A stretch of 40,827 bases of DNA from Mixta theicola (GTDB taxonomy: Bacteria > Pseudomonadota > Gammaproteobacteria > Enterobacterales > Enterobacteriaceae): positions 1 to 40,827 of the forward strand of contig NZ_NWUO01000021.1 of NCBI RefSeq assembly GCF_002895925.1, in the 5' to 3' direction. Shown here one piece after another: positions 17,067 to 25,780 of the stretch. How positions within the stretch are numbered: the first letter of the stretch is position 1; each line of letters opens with the position of its first letter. The notes under the pieces were generated by a model. That model saw only the letters and a list, made by a program, of their open reading frames with translations. It was not told the origin of the DNA and ran no database searches. The position numbers and the translations under genes are program-made.

Positions 17067-19133
17067 TCAACCTTTCTGGCTCTGCAGATTGAGAGTAGCC
17101 GGCGCAGAAGCCGGGCTTTTGCGGCCTTTACCAGTGCCCCGGCTTTTTCCCGCAGCCTGCCGTCGGGTTTTACGGTTTGTCTCACCAACAATTCCCTTAC
17201 AGTCCGGGTACTTCACACAGCCCCAGAATTTACCTTCCTTACTCTTACGCTGATGGGTTTCTCCGCCACACAGCGGGCAGACAGGGCCGACCGGAACCGT
17301 GACCTTAAAGGCAGTGTCCCGCCCTTTTTCGACCAGATGCCGGGTCCACTGGCTTTGCTTTTGCATAAACTCGCTGAGCCCGCTTTTTCCCTGGGCAATA
17401 TCATCCAGCGCCTGCTCCCAGAGGGCCGTCATGCCCGGACTGGTCAGCGTCTCTGGCAAGGCAGCGATCAGTTCCCGCGCCATCTGCGTGGCAATGATGA
17501 ATTTTCCTTTTTTCTCCAGGAAGCCCCGTTTAAACAGCGTTTCCAGTACGCCGCTGCGCGTTGCTTCCGTACCGAGCCCTGCGTTATCACGCAGTATCTT
17601 CCTGAGCTGGGGATCCGTGACCAGGCTGGCGGCGTTTTTCATGGCGGCAATAAGCGTTCCTTCCGTGTGGTGCGGCGGCGCTTTTGTCACATTATCTTTG
17701 ACGTCTGCACCGGTGACGCTGCAGACATTGCCCTGTTCCAGCACGGGCAGCTGCGCGGCGGACTCCTTATCACCCTCTTCCTCTTCTGCCAGCTCCCCCC
17801 TGAACAGTGATTTCCACCCGGCATGAACCATCACGCGGCCGCGCGTGCGAAAAAGCTGATTACCGATATTGAAGGTGGCATCCGTCACGTCGGATTCCTG
17901 CAGCGGCATAAACTGAGCCAGATAGTGCAGGCGGATAAGAGTGTAGACTTTGAGCTCTTTAGCGTTCAGCTTTGCTATGTCGAAGGGCTGTCGCGTCGGA
18001 ATAATGGCGTGGTGCGCGGTAATTTTCCTGTCGTTCCAGACGCGCGAGGTAAATGCGGTATCAAGTCGGGAAAGCTCGCTGCCGATAGCCGGATCTGAAT
18101 GCTGTACAGCCTGGAGAACGTCACTGACCTCTTCCCGCATCGATACTGGCAGATAACCACAGTCTGTTCGCGGATAGGTCGTCGCTTTGTGCGTTTCATA
18201 CAGCGACTGGGCTATAGACAAGACCTCATTAGCGCCGAAACCCCATTTCCTGTTGCAGGCTTCCTGAAGATCGCCGAGGGAAAAACAGAGTGGTGCCGGC
18301 GTTTTAGCCCGCTTTTTCTCAACGGAAATCACCCTGCCGTTCCCGGTTTTCAGGCAGAGCTGCTGAACGGCCTGTGCAATCTGCTGATTTACGCACCGTT
18401 TTTCATCATCACAGTATTGCTCCGCAGCAACCCATTCAGCCTCAAAACGGATACCGTCTTTTTCAAGCTGCGCTCTGACTTTCCACCAGGGCTTTGGCGT
18501 GAAGCCGGCAATTTCAAGATCCCGGTTAACCACTATAGCGAGCGTGGGCGTCTGCACCCTGCCCACGGAAAACACCTCCGATAACCCGGCTTCACCGGCC
18601 TTAAGGGTATAAAGCCGCGTCAGGTTCATCCCGATAAGCCAGTCCGCCCGCGAGCGGCCAATACCTGCCTGATACAGTTTTTCGGTCTTGTCGCCCGACA
18701 GCATTTCACTGAGGGCTTTTTTGATGCTGGCCTCATCCAGCGCGGAGAGCCACAGCCGGCGCACGGCACCGGTGTAATTGCAGTAATCCATCAGCTCACG
18801 CGCGATCACCTCACCTTCGCGATCGGCATCGGTTGCGATGACTACCTCACTGGCCTGTTTCAGCAGTTTTTTGATAACGCCAAACTGATCGGAAGTGTCT
18901 TTCTTGACGGTCATCTGCCAGCGGTCCGGGATGATCGGCAGCACCTCTGTGCGCCACGGGCGACCAAACTGCTCGCCATAGGTTTCGGGCGTGGCCGTTT
19001 CCAGCAGATGGCCAACTGCCCACGTGACCGTAATGTTACCGCCGGTAATACACCCCTGGCCGCGCTGGCTGACGCCCAGCACGCGGGCAATATCTTTGGC
19101 CTGAGAGGGTTTTTCACATAGATAAAGCTGCAT
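17067..19133 (-). CDS. topB: DNA topoisomerase III (type IA)
   Basis: This enzyme relaxes or decatenates DNA by passing single strands through a transient tyrosine-linked break. The 688 residues show an N-terminal Toprim domain (LYLCEKPSQAKDIARVLG; acidic triad TDADREGEVIARELM at 101-115), SVGRVQTPTLAIVVNRDLEI (about 189-208), and the active-site tyrosine in TTYPRTDCGYLP (Tyr320). There is a C-terminal zinc-ribbon-like region (CPLCGG, then WGCVKYPDC) and a basic tail. GGAGG lies 6 nt before the ATG. An element-borne topB between DUF3577 and TIGR03761-type genes is typical of this island class. It appears intact. Confidence 0.95.
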   Translation of the reverse strand: MQLYLCEKPSQAKDIARVLGVSQRGQGCITGGNITVTWAVGHLLETATPETYGEQFGRPWRTEVLPIIPDRWQMTVKKDTSDQFGVIKKLLKQASEVVIATDADREGEVIARELMDYCNYTGAVRRLWLSALDEASIKKALSEMLSGDKTEKLYQAGIGRSRADWLIGMNLTRLYTLKAGEAGLSEVFSVGRVQTPTLAIVVNRDLEIAGFTPKPWWKVRAQLEKDGIRFEAEWVAAEQYCDDEKRCVNQQIAQAVQQLCLKTGNGRVISVEKKRAKTPAPLCFSLGDLQEACNRKWGFGANEVLSIAQSLYETHKATTYPRTDCGYLPVSMREEVSDVLQAVQHSDPAIGSELSRLDTAFTSRVWNDRKITAHHAIIPTRQPFDIAKLNAKELKVYTLIRLHYLAQFMPLQESDVTDATFNIGNQLFRTRGRVMVHAGWKSLFRGELAEEEEGDKESAAQLPVLEQGNVCSVTGADVKDNVTKAPPHHTEGTLIAAMKNAASLVTDPQLRKILRDNAGLGTEATRSGVLETLFKRGFLEKKGKFIIATQMARELIAALPETLTSPGMTALWEQALDDIAQGKSGLSEFMQKQSQWTRHLVEKGRDTAFKVTVPVGPVCPLCGGETHQRKSKEGKFWGCVKYPDCKGIVGETNRKTRRQAAGKSRGTGKGRKSPASAPATLNLQSQKG

Positions 19134-19147
19134 GCCGGCCTCCGGTT

Positions 19148-19711
19148 TTAGCGTGCCTGACCAGAAGCAACCTGGCGGACCTGAGACACAACGTTGTTGA
19201 ACGCGCTGCCGGTAAGGTGCGATGCCACGGGTGATTTGTATGTCACATATACCCGCGTACCGGAACCGTTCTTTTCAAGCTCGATATCCATATGGTCGTT
19301 GTCACCCACATCGCTGCCCATACGATAGGAGCTCCCCGGAACGGATTCCCACACTGGATGAGCGTCCTCAATGGCAGCGGCACTCCAGCGGCTGTTACGA
19401 TCCCTTGAACGAATACGTTCAATTTCATCCGCACTCACATAGCCGTAGTGGCGCTTTAATCGCGCGGCGGCCGTATCGATATCTACCGGCACGCTGAACT
19501 GTTTGCTGGCACTTTCCCCGCCAGATCCTGATGCTTTTGTCAGTACCGGCATACCGTTGCCGGAATCCATAGAATCCGAATCACTGCCACGCAGGGTTTT
19601 ACTGATACTGAAAGCGGTATCGCTGATATTTTTGTTGATGCTGGCAAAGTCAGAGCCTGCACAGCCACTGAGAAGGGCGCAGATAACGCCCGCAGTAATC
19701 ATCCGGTTCAA
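19148..19711 (-). CDS. Lipoprotein of unknown function
   Basis: This protein of about 188 residues has a lipoprotein signal (MITAGVICALLSGCAGS, lipobox LLSGC) and a mature domain with DIDTAAARLKRHYGYVSADE and a C-terminal GTRVYVTYKSPVASHLTGSA. The likely start is the TTG at 19711, one nt after the upstream stop and 8 nt from GAGGA; the ATG at 19702 would be 17 nt from it. Export and lipid anchoring are expected. It lies between the TIGR03761-like gene and topB. I do not recognise the family. Confidence 0.75.
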   Translation of the reverse strand: MNRMITAGVICALLSGCAGSDFASINKNISDTAFSISKTLRGSDSDSMDSGNGMPVLTKASGSGGESASKQFSVPVDIDTAAARLKRHYGYVSADEIERIRSRDRNSRWSAAAIEDAHPVWESVPGSSYRMGSDVGDNDHMDIELEKNGSGTRVYVTYKSPVASHLTGSAFNNVVSQVRQVASGQAR

Positions 19712-19712
19712 A

Positions 19713-20426
19713 TTAATCGTCCTCTGAGGTAACGGCAGAAAGTGGAGAGAATGAAGAACGTTTTTTACCTGACATAACGGCAGGATCGGGTTCACCCAGA
19801 CGCTCTATGGCAGCCAGACCCCGCGCCGTTTTATGGCGGATATCCTCGTATGTCACCGGCACGGTCCGGTAGTTCTGAATCAACCCGTAGACAACACGTA
19901 TCGCTTTACTCCCTTTTTCAAGGAAATCATCGCGCTGTGAACGGGAGATCAGGCCGTAATGGAATGCCCGGAAGGCTTTCAGCGCCAGCTGGTCGTAATG
20001 CACTAACAGCCAGACACAGCGATAACCAAGGGGGGAACGGCTGAATACATCAAGGTTCAGCGGCTCGGAAGATGTCACTTCAGATATGGTGATACCTGCC
20101 GGAATGGCGGCTGTAATGGTTTCTATCTTTTTGACTTGCTCTTCCACCTTCTCAGTCGCCAGCTTAATGGCCTCTTCAAGATTGACCAGCAACGCATCAC
20201 CATAGGGGTTGCCGGCCGCTGCATCACGCCCGGCGAACCCTGCCCGCGAAATCGCTTCCGGCATCCCCAGAATTTTGGGACGTTTTTCGGCCTTAGATTT
20301 CTCATCAGATCGATTGCGCCCTTCCCAGAGCCTGATTGCATAATGCGAATGCAGCTCGACAGTCAGCGTGGATACTAATCCGCCAGATCGCCGGGGCGTT
20401 GTTTGAGGGGTTGTCTGTTCGGCCAT
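19713..20426 (-). CDS. Integrating conjugative element protein (TIGR03761/PFL_4669-like)
   Basis: This 237-residue cytoplasmic protein has the family pattern: LTVELHSHYAIRLWEGRN near the N-terminus, PKILGMPEAISRAGFAGRDA, and LGYRCVWLLVHYDQLALKAF in the centre, ending in a Ser/Lys tail. The family is conserved next to topB and island replication genes, with unknown biochemistry. AGGAGA lies 6 nt before the ATG. The 254-bp region upstream contains three 36-bp iterated palindromes, possibly its operator or part of a replication origin. Confidence 0.82.
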   Translation of the reverse strand: MAEQTTPQTTPRRSGGLVSTLTVELHSHYAIRLWEGRNRSDEKSKAEKRPKILGMPEAISRAGFAGRDAAAGNPYGDALLVNLEEAIKLATEKVEEQVKKIETITAAIPAGITISEVTSSEPLNLDVFSRSPLGYRCVWLLVHYDQLALKAFRAFHYGLISRSQRDDFLEKGSKAIRVVYGLIQNYRTVPVTYEDIRHKTARGLAAIERLGEPDPAVMSGKKRSSFSPLSAVTSEDD

Positions 20427-20562
20427 AGCTGTCTCCTGATTGGCAAAGGCTTTCGTAAGTTAAATGGCGATCCTCATTCCTGAGAGGACCGTAGACAATT
20501 CGAAATCAGATATTCGAAAAGTAAAATTTGTTCGCTGCCTGTGACGCTTAATTAATGACCTC

Positions 20563-20650
20563 TGTTGCACGGTACATCGCTGATCGTTTTTTAACCGCTG
20601 TTGCACCGTGCAACATTGCTCACTTTTTAACCTACCCTGCACCGTGCAAC
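20563..20650. repeat. Three 36-bp iterons with TTGCACCGTGCAA palindromes
   Basis: Three copies start near 20565, 20601 and 20637, exactly 36 bp apart. The best is TTGCACCGTGCAA (20601-20613). The first is degenerate (TTGCACGGTACA) and the third lacks the outer pair. Each is followed by a T-rich segment. The array sits between the STY4528-like stop and the TIGR03761-like start and has no coding role I can see. It could be protein-binding iterons of an origin or an operator. Confidence 0.8.
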
Positions 20651-20680
20651 ACTGCTCGTTTTTGTGACTCCGCTGGCTGC

Positions 20681-21871
20681 CTAATCATTTCTCTGAGCTC
20701 CAACAAACATTCGAAGACTCTGAACGATTTCTTTCACGCGCTCTTCACTGCACGTCTGCCGGCTATCAGGTCGGGAAGGCTTAAAAGGGCGCAGTTCAGG
20801 GCGCGATGACGGGCTCATGTGATCAGATACTATTCGTACGTTTTCTGCAGGATAAAGCTCCCCCTGCCGGGCCTTTTTAAGCACCGTCAGCAACCAGCCA
20901 AGCGGGTTTTGCAGGCTGCCTTCACGCTGTGCACGAATAACATTCGACAGCACCAGGGCAGACCGCTCAGGCGACAGCGCCTGCAGTTGGCGATTAACCA
21001 TGTCCCGGTCTGCTGGTTTCAGCAGTGAGGCGAAGTCATCTGGCAGGCAAACCGAACCGGTTACGTATGTTTTATCTGTATTATTAGTAAGACTACGTAC
21101 GTAACTGTTCGGATTCCGAACCCGGCTGTTATTCCCGGCACTCTCACTGTGTTCGGAATCCGAACCGGGTTGCTGAGCATGCATTTTTAAGCTGAGTTCG
21201 GAATCCGAACCCGGTGAGAGCCCTGTCTGTCCGGGCGCGGCACGGCAGGTCAATTCTTCAGGACTTTGGGCTGATCCCAGACGGGCCTCAATCATCTGGA
21301 GATGACTGCGATGATGGAGCATTGTGGGATCAAGCCGGATTTCACTGATGATTGTTTTTGCCGTGGCGCTGATGGTCCGGTTACTGCTCAGGCAGGCTTC
21401 AGCCACTGTTTTAAGCCAGTGCGGGTCGAACATTTCCGCATCAGCAAATGACAATGGCTCATCATGCTGCGCATAAATATTTCCTCTTACCCTTCCCTTT
21501 TCATCCCTGACGCGTTTGCAGAGGCTGAGCCAGCCCGTGATGCGTAACATCAGAAGTATCCGGCTGATGGTCTCTTTTGATGCCCTGCCTTTACCCGGCG
21601 TTGCCAGCTGCAGCTGCAATTCTTCATAAGAGGGAAAAACGGCACCGTCATTGCTCAAAGCGTGCAGGCGGATAATTATCCATCCCATTTTATCAAGCGG
21701 GGAGAGACGCTGATCCAGAAGCAACCGGCGGGGCATAGCATCGTGTATGTTACCCGTGAACAACAGACCACCACGGACATAGCTATTCTGTTCTTCCGGC
21801 AAACGCGCGGTCAGCCGATCAGTTAATTTTGTGACTGCCTGATGGATAAGGCTGTCATCCGGTAATGTCAT
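20681..21871 (-). CDS. STY4528-family pathogenicity-island replication protein
   Basis: This 396-residue protein has a conserved N-terminal region (residues about 25-150: NSYVRGGLLFTGNIHDAMPR, LSPLDKMGWIIIRLHALSND, GRASKETISRILLMLRITGW), which looks like a winged-helix replication-initiator/helix-turn-helix domain. A variable linker and a short C-terminal domain (DRDMVNRQLQALSPERSALV, LQNPLGWLLTVLKKARQGE) follow. Members occur in SPI-7-like islands beside STY4526 and DnaB and are annotated as replication proteins. AAGGTG lies 6 nt before the ATG. The linker DNA holds three phased palindromes, and the gene is preceded by an intrinsic terminator. Confidence 0.82.
   Translation of the reverse strand: MTLPDDSLIHQAVTKLTDRLTARLPEEQNSYVRGGLLFTGNIHDAMPRRLLLDQRLSPLDKMGWIIIRLHALSNDGAVFPSYEELQLQLATPGKGRASKETISRILLMLRITGWLSLCKRVRDEKGRVRGNIYAQHDEPLSFADAEMFDPHWLKTVAEACLSSNRTISATAKTIISEIRLDPTMLHHRSHLQMIEARLGSAQSPEELTCRAAPGQTGLSPGSDSELSLKMHAQQPGSDSEHSESAGNNSRVRNPNSYVRSLTNNTDKTYVTGSVCLPDDFASLLKPADRDMVNRQLQALSPERSALVLSNVIRAQREGSLQNPLGWLLTVLKKARQGELYPAENVRIVSDHMSPSSRPELRPFKPSRPDSRQTCSEERVKEIVQSLRMFVGAQRND
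21107..21210. repeat. In-gene iterons, 15-bp palindromes GTTCGGAWTCCGAAC
   Basis: Copies lie at 21107-21121, 21151-21165 and 21196-21210, with start-to-start spacing of 44 and 45 bp (about four helical turns). Copies 2 and 3 encode GSDSE but copy 1 is read in another frame as RVRNPNS, so the DNA rather than the protein is conserved. An AT-rich stretch follows at 21063-21092. This is probably a binding array for a replication protein. Confidence 0.8.
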
Positions 21872-21887
21872 TCTTCACCTTCTGAAT

Positions 21888-21935
21888 AAAAAAAATGCTG
21901 AGCAATGTGCCGCTAAAGGCTCATCGCTCAGCATT
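21888..21935 (-). terminator. Intrinsic terminator upstream of the STY4528-like gene
   Basis: On the minus strand, AATGCTGAGC pairs perfectly with GCTCAGCATT (10 bp, 22-nt loop) and is followed by eight T residues. It lies 12 bp after the ParE-like gene stop and about 20 bp before the STY4528-like ATG. It either ends the dnaB-parB operon or attenuates the replication gene. Confidence 0.9.
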
Positions 21936-21946
21936 CTGACTATGCT

Positions 21947-22195
21947 TCAGTTACGCATAGCCGTGTTATAGCGCTCATGATTCATTATCTCCCAGGTGCG
22001 CCCTTCATCACGGCTGAGCAGTCGCCAGAACGGACCGAGATCAATCTTGTAATAGCCCGTCCGGTTTTCATTCAGGCGCTTATAGTTACGCTCTCCGTGC
22101 CAGAATCGTTGAACCGCGCTGACCGCTTTTTTAGACAGTGACGCCGGAACAGTCGCCGGGGCTTTCAGGCCCGGTATGATCTCTTTAAATCGCAT
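21947..22195 (-). CDS. Small ParE-like protein in the replication operon
   Basis: This 82-residue basic protein has a C-terminal half (NYKRLNENRTGYYKIDLGPF, then WRLLSRDEGRTWEIMNHERY) that has the strand pattern of ParE/RelE-type small toxins. The N-terminal part contains a short helix (LSKKAVSAVQRFWHGE). It sits between STY4526- and STY4528-like genes, where related islands often carry a similar gene. No antitoxin partner is adjacent, so it may serve replication rather than toxicity. The family call is tentative. Confidence 0.6.
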   Translation of the reverse strand: MRFKEIIPGLKAPATVPASLSKKAVSAVQRFWHGERNYKRLNENRTGYYKIDLGPFWRLLSRDEGRTWEIMNHERYNTAMRN

Positions 22196-22240
22196 CCTGC
22201 CCCCATCTGATTACAGTGAACGCACTCCGCCGGTTAAAAC

Positions 22241-22825
22241 TCATGCTCTTCTCCGCGTGGCCGCGGTCAGATTTTCACTCTCCCACTTGAGAACAGTGTT
22301 CCAGACTGCAGTAAGAGATATACCCATTTGTTCAGCGGCAAGCAGCATCAGATCCAGCCCCTCATCCGTTTCGCTACGAAGTGTTTTATTGTCATTTGCC
22401 GCCCAAATTTCCCACAGCTCCGTACTCTGTTCATCGCTAAGAACGGTTCCACGACCTGCACGAACTTTTATGCCGGCTATCCTGCGACGTGCTGCAACGT
22501 CATTACTCATCAGCCCGAAAAAATGCTCCATGAGCTTAATGGAACCACCCAGAGCAAGTGCGCGATCAATACGTTGCTTGCGCGTTTGTTCTTCCCTGGC
22601 TTGCGTCATCAGCCGGGCCAGATTGTCCTGGTTTATCTGAAACGAAAGGACAGAAACCTCGCTATTGATGATGTAATGAATATCTTCAATGGTCATATCT
22701 TTCAGCGTGGCAATCTCTTCAGACGTAAGCCCCATTTTGTCACAGCGCCGTATAAACCCATTTTTGAGTTCCATAACTAAGTCAAGCAGGAAGCCGTTAG
22801 CAGCCCGGGAGAGGTTCGTGTTCAT
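22241..22825 (-). CDS. STY4526/YPO1902-family island replication protein (DUF2857-like)
   Basis: This 194-residue cytoplasmic helical protein has MELKNGFIRRCDKMGLTSEE, then IEDIHYIINSEVSVLSFQIN, and a second part AGIKVRAGRGTVLSDEQSTE followed by LWEIW and NTVLKWE. This pattern is known from SPI-7 and Yersinia islands, where the gene accompanies ParB and DnaB genes. The start lies 3 nt after the ParB-like stop, so the two are translated in sequence. A role in element replication or maintenance is inferred from context. Confidence 0.8.
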   Translation of the reverse strand: MNTNLSRAANGFLLDLVMELKNGFIRRCDKMGLTSEEIATLKDMTIEDIHYIINSEVSVLSFQINQDNLARLMTQAREEQTRKQRIDRALALGGSIKLMEHFFGLMSNDVAARRRIAGIKVRAGRGTVLSDEQSTELWEIWAANDNKTLRSETDEGLDLMLLAAEQMGISLTAVWNTVLKWESENLTAATRRRA

Positions 22826-22828
22826 CAG

Positions 22829-24340
22829 TTACCCTTCATTTGCAGGAACAATGGAAGCAGCACTTTTGCGCTGCAGTTCGCGGAGACGACGAAGGATCCT
22901 GATTAGCCGAAACACAGTCAGGGTTTGCTCGTCATCAAAAACAGGTTTGGCTGATTCAGATGACCCGATCAGCAATTCAGAAGTGAGATTCGCAGCATCC
23001 TGATAACCCGTATCATCTGTCAGCGAAGCAAGAAATAAGGCTACAAGAGGAGCAGCATCAACAGGCACAGAAAGCCGGTAACCCGACTGTGATGCGTTTT
23101 CGCTGGCAGGTGTTAACGAATTACCACAGTCATGTGCACTGGCAATATCCCAGCTCAGACGCCAGGCCATGCTTTGCAAATGCTCAATGTCATCCTGAAG
23201 GGCACTGACGTGCCAGAGCGAATGGATTTCAGGTTGAGCAACAGCCGGTAAAGAATCATCCGGACCTTGTATAGCATGCGATTCATCTTCTTTTACTACA
23301 GCAGATAAATCCTTAGATAGATCCTTTGTCGTAGATTGCTCTGCGCCTGGGCTATCATCCTCAAACAGGGTTGAAACGCCTGGAGTCAATTCATCAGACA
23401 GCTGACTGAGTTCAGCTACATCGTCATTTGCAACCGTTGAAGAATTGGCCGATAAAACAGAAGAAACAGCAAAAGTAATGTCTTCAGCAGGTTCTACTTT
23501 TACTTTGTCAGCACCACGTAGCTCAAGCAGCCAGCCATCATAGTCAAGGTCATCGCATGGAAACGCATCTGTGAGGTCGCCAATAAGTTCATCAGTGAAC
23601 ATTTCAATTGACCAAAGTTCAGGATCATCAAATTTACGGCAGCACTCACCAAATACATTTGTGAAATCGGCTTCTGTACAAGCATTCTTTTCAAACTGAT
23701 ACTTATCCCAAACTTTTTCAGCTCCGTGACGAAGTTTGAGCAATTTTCTAAGCTCACGTCCACCAAAGCCGGATGCAAGCAATACAGGCATCCAGGGATA
23801 GATATTTGTCACCACATCTTCCATTCGGCTAACACTGGAAAAATGTACGGGCAGGCCGCTGTTAGTTAGTTCAACGGCAAGATCACGCAAAGAGATTTTT
23901 CCCCCACGTTCTTCCTCGAGCAATAACCGCGCTTCACTAACAGAGATAGCTTTATCGATGAAAGTTAACTGCCCATGAGTTTCATTTTCAGCGAGATGCC
24001 CCGCAAGGCATTGGAAGCGCCCAGGCCACGGTTTTTCAATGCAGGTCATTCTGAAAAAACGTGGGTCACCTGTCTCATCCCAAAGTTCACGCATGATGGT
24101 GTAACGCGTGTTCCCGCCATCACTAAAAGTCCACTTACCTTCGGGAAGACGGGGATCGCGCGTCACCAACGGCACAGAATTAAGACCGCGCGCGCGAATA
24201 GATGCTTTGAGATCATCAAACAAAGGATTACGGCTTTTGCGCGGATTATCTGGATTCACACAAAGCTCATCAAGAGTGAAAGCCCTGGCTAGATTGTTAT
24301 TACTATCAGACGAGTTTTCTACCAGTTGAAGTTTATTCAT
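22829..24340 (-). CDS. ParB-family partition-like protein of the island
   Basis: This 503-residue protein has an N-terminal ParB/Srx domain: LCVNPDNPRKSRNPLFDDLK, then ASIRARGLNSVPLVTRDP and GGNTRYTIMRELWDETGDPR. A helix-turn-helix region follows (LRDLAVELTNSGLPVHFSSV), then a long acidic Ser/Asp-rich linker (about 290-400) and a short C-terminal helix. Its ATG overlaps the dnaB stop (ATGA). ParB proteins bind centromere-like sites and usually need a ParA ATPase; no parA is visible in the window. It may serve replication control rather than segregation. Confidence 0.87.
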   Translation of the reverse strand: MNKLQLVENSSDSNNNLARAFTLDELCVNPDNPRKSRNPLFDDLKASIRARGLNSVPLVTRDPRLPEGKWTFSDGGNTRYTIMRELWDETGDPRFFRMTCIEKPWPGRFQCLAGHLAENETHGQLTFIDKAISVSEARLLLEEERGGKISLRDLAVELTNSGLPVHFSSVSRMEDVVTNIYPWMPVLLASGFGGRELRKLLKLRHGAEKVWDKYQFEKNACTEADFTNVFGECCRKFDDPELWSIEMFTDELIGDLTDAFPCDDLDYDGWLLELRGADKVKVEPAEDITFAVSSVLSANSSTVANDDVAELSQLSDELTPGVSTLFEDDSPGAEQSTTKDLSKDLSAVVKEDESHAIQGPDDSLPAVAQPEIHSLWHVSALQDDIEHLQSMAWRLSWDIASAHDCGNSLTPASENASQSGYRLSVPVDAAPLVALFLASLTDDTGYQDAANLTSELLIGSSESAKPVFDDEQTLTVFRLIRILRRLRELQRKSAASIVPANEG

Positions 24341-25725
24341 TGACCAGCACTCCTGAAATCGTAACCAAAGTCATACCCACCTTCAGGATATTCACTGAAG
24401 AGAGTAAACCTGCTGTCAAACTGGGTTTTGATGGTGCCGGTAGGGCCTTGACGCTGTTTGCTGATAATGATTTCAGCCTGGCCGGGATGCGCAGTGTTAG
24501 CGTGGTAGACTTCATCGCGATAAATAAATGCAATCAGATCAGCATCCTGCTCAAGTGCCCCTGAATCGCGAAGATCACCATTGTTCGGACGTTTGTCAGC
24601 ACGCTGTTCTACCTGACGGTTGAGCTGTGACAGAGCAAGAATGGGACAGTCGAGCTCTTTGCCAAGCGCCTTGAGCGAACGGGAAATCTCGGCGATTTCC
24701 TGCGTGCGGTTTTCCATATCCGGGCATCGCATAAGCTGTAAATAATCGACCATGATTAAGGCAGGCTTGCCGTACTTACGAACATAGCGACGCGCACGGG
24801 TACGTAGCGTCGCCGGAGTCTGGAAGCTGTTGTCATCAATGATAAGTCGATCGCGCCACGCTGCCAATTCAGTTGCACCCTGGCTGATGCGCCCCCAATC
24901 TTCATCGCTCAGGTTGCCACTACGAAGTTTGGTCAGGTCAACACGGCTGCGCATCGATAGCATGCGCATAGTTAGCTGATCAGTTGGCATTTCAATACTA
25001 AAAATAAAGACAGCGTCTTGAGGCTTATTTTCTATTGCACTGATGCACCAACTAACAGCCAGAGCGGTTTTACCCATTGAGGGGCGTGCAGCGAGGATAA
25101 TCAGATCACCTGGTTGCAAGCCACATGTCATGAAGTCCAATTCAGCCATGCCTGTTGACGTTCCAGTGATACCGTTTTCTGTTGCAGTAGCTACTTCGAG
25201 TTTGCTGAGCACTTGATCAAGGGCAACCATAATCTCTGATTCGCACTCGTTTGCGTTTGTGCCCTGCTCATGAAGCCGGAAGAGCGCATTTTCAGCTTGT
25301 TCTGCGACTTTTTGTGAACTGAGCCGATTAACCTGGATATCAGCTACAAGGCTATTGCCGATAACCTGCAGAGTACGTAACCGGCTCTTTTCAATGATTA
25401 CACCTGCATAACCAAGAATGTTTGCAGCTGAAGGAGTGTTCTTGCTCAATTCCGCTAAGTAAGCAAAGCCACCACTTTGCTCAAGCGCACCGTCATGCTC
25501 CAACTTTTCGCTAAGGGTTATCAGGTCAATGGGCTGGGATAATAAAGACAAGCTGCTCATCGCCTTAAATACGTGACGATGGGCAGCGATAAAGAAATCT
25601 TGAGCTGTCAGTAGGATGTTTATTTCATCCCAACGGTCATTATCCAGCATCAACGCACCCAGAACACATTGTTCGGCTTGCGTTGAATAAGGTACAGCTA
25701 ACTGTGTGCCGGGCTGATTAGGCAT
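24337..25725 (-). CDS. dnaB: Replicative DNA helicase, DnaB family
   Basis: This hexameric 5'-3' helicase would unwind the element's replication fork. It has 462 residues from the chosen start. An N-terminal primase-interaction domain (EQCVLGALMLDNDRWDEINI) is followed by the RecA-type domain: Walker A ARPSMGKT at 213-220, IMVDYLQLMR as Walker B, SQLNRQVEQRADKRPNNGDL, then RDSGALEQDADL. ATG 25725 is preferred over 25743 because GGAGGG lies 8 nt before it and would be inside the longer reading. It appears intact. It is a second dnaB beside the host gene, as in other SPI-7-like elements. Confidence 0.95.
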   Translation of the reverse strand: MPNQPGTQLAVPYSTQAEQCVLGALMLDNDRWDEINILLTAQDFFIAAHRHVFKAMSSLSLLSQPIDLITLSEKLEHDGALEQSGGFAYLAELSKNTPSAANILGYAGVIIEKSRLRTLQVIGNSLVADIQVNRLSSQKVAEQAENALFRLHEQGTNANECESEIMVALDQVLSKLEVATATENGITGTSTGMAELDFMTCGLQPGDLIILAARPSMGKTALAVSWCISAIENKPQDAVFIFSIEMPTDQLTMRMLSMRSRVDLTKLRSGNLSDEDWGRISQGATELAAWRDRLIIDDNSFQTPATLRTRARRYVRKYGKPALIMVDYLQLMRCPDMENRTQEIAEISRSLKALGKELDCPILALSQLNRQVEQRADKRPNNGDLRDSGALEQDADLIAFIYRDEVYHANTAHPGQAEIIISKQRQGPTGTIKTQFDSRFTLFSEYPEGGYDFGYDFRSAGQ

Positions 25726-25780
25726 GAGTCTATCCCTCCACAAAACATGTGGATTTGCTGAGCTATGGATAATGAGCGTG

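Noticed and set aside
20460..20642. Short minus-strand frame with repeated QRxxxCTVQQR peptides
   Set aside because: The repetition is the 36-bp DNA iteron translated; there is no ribosome site.
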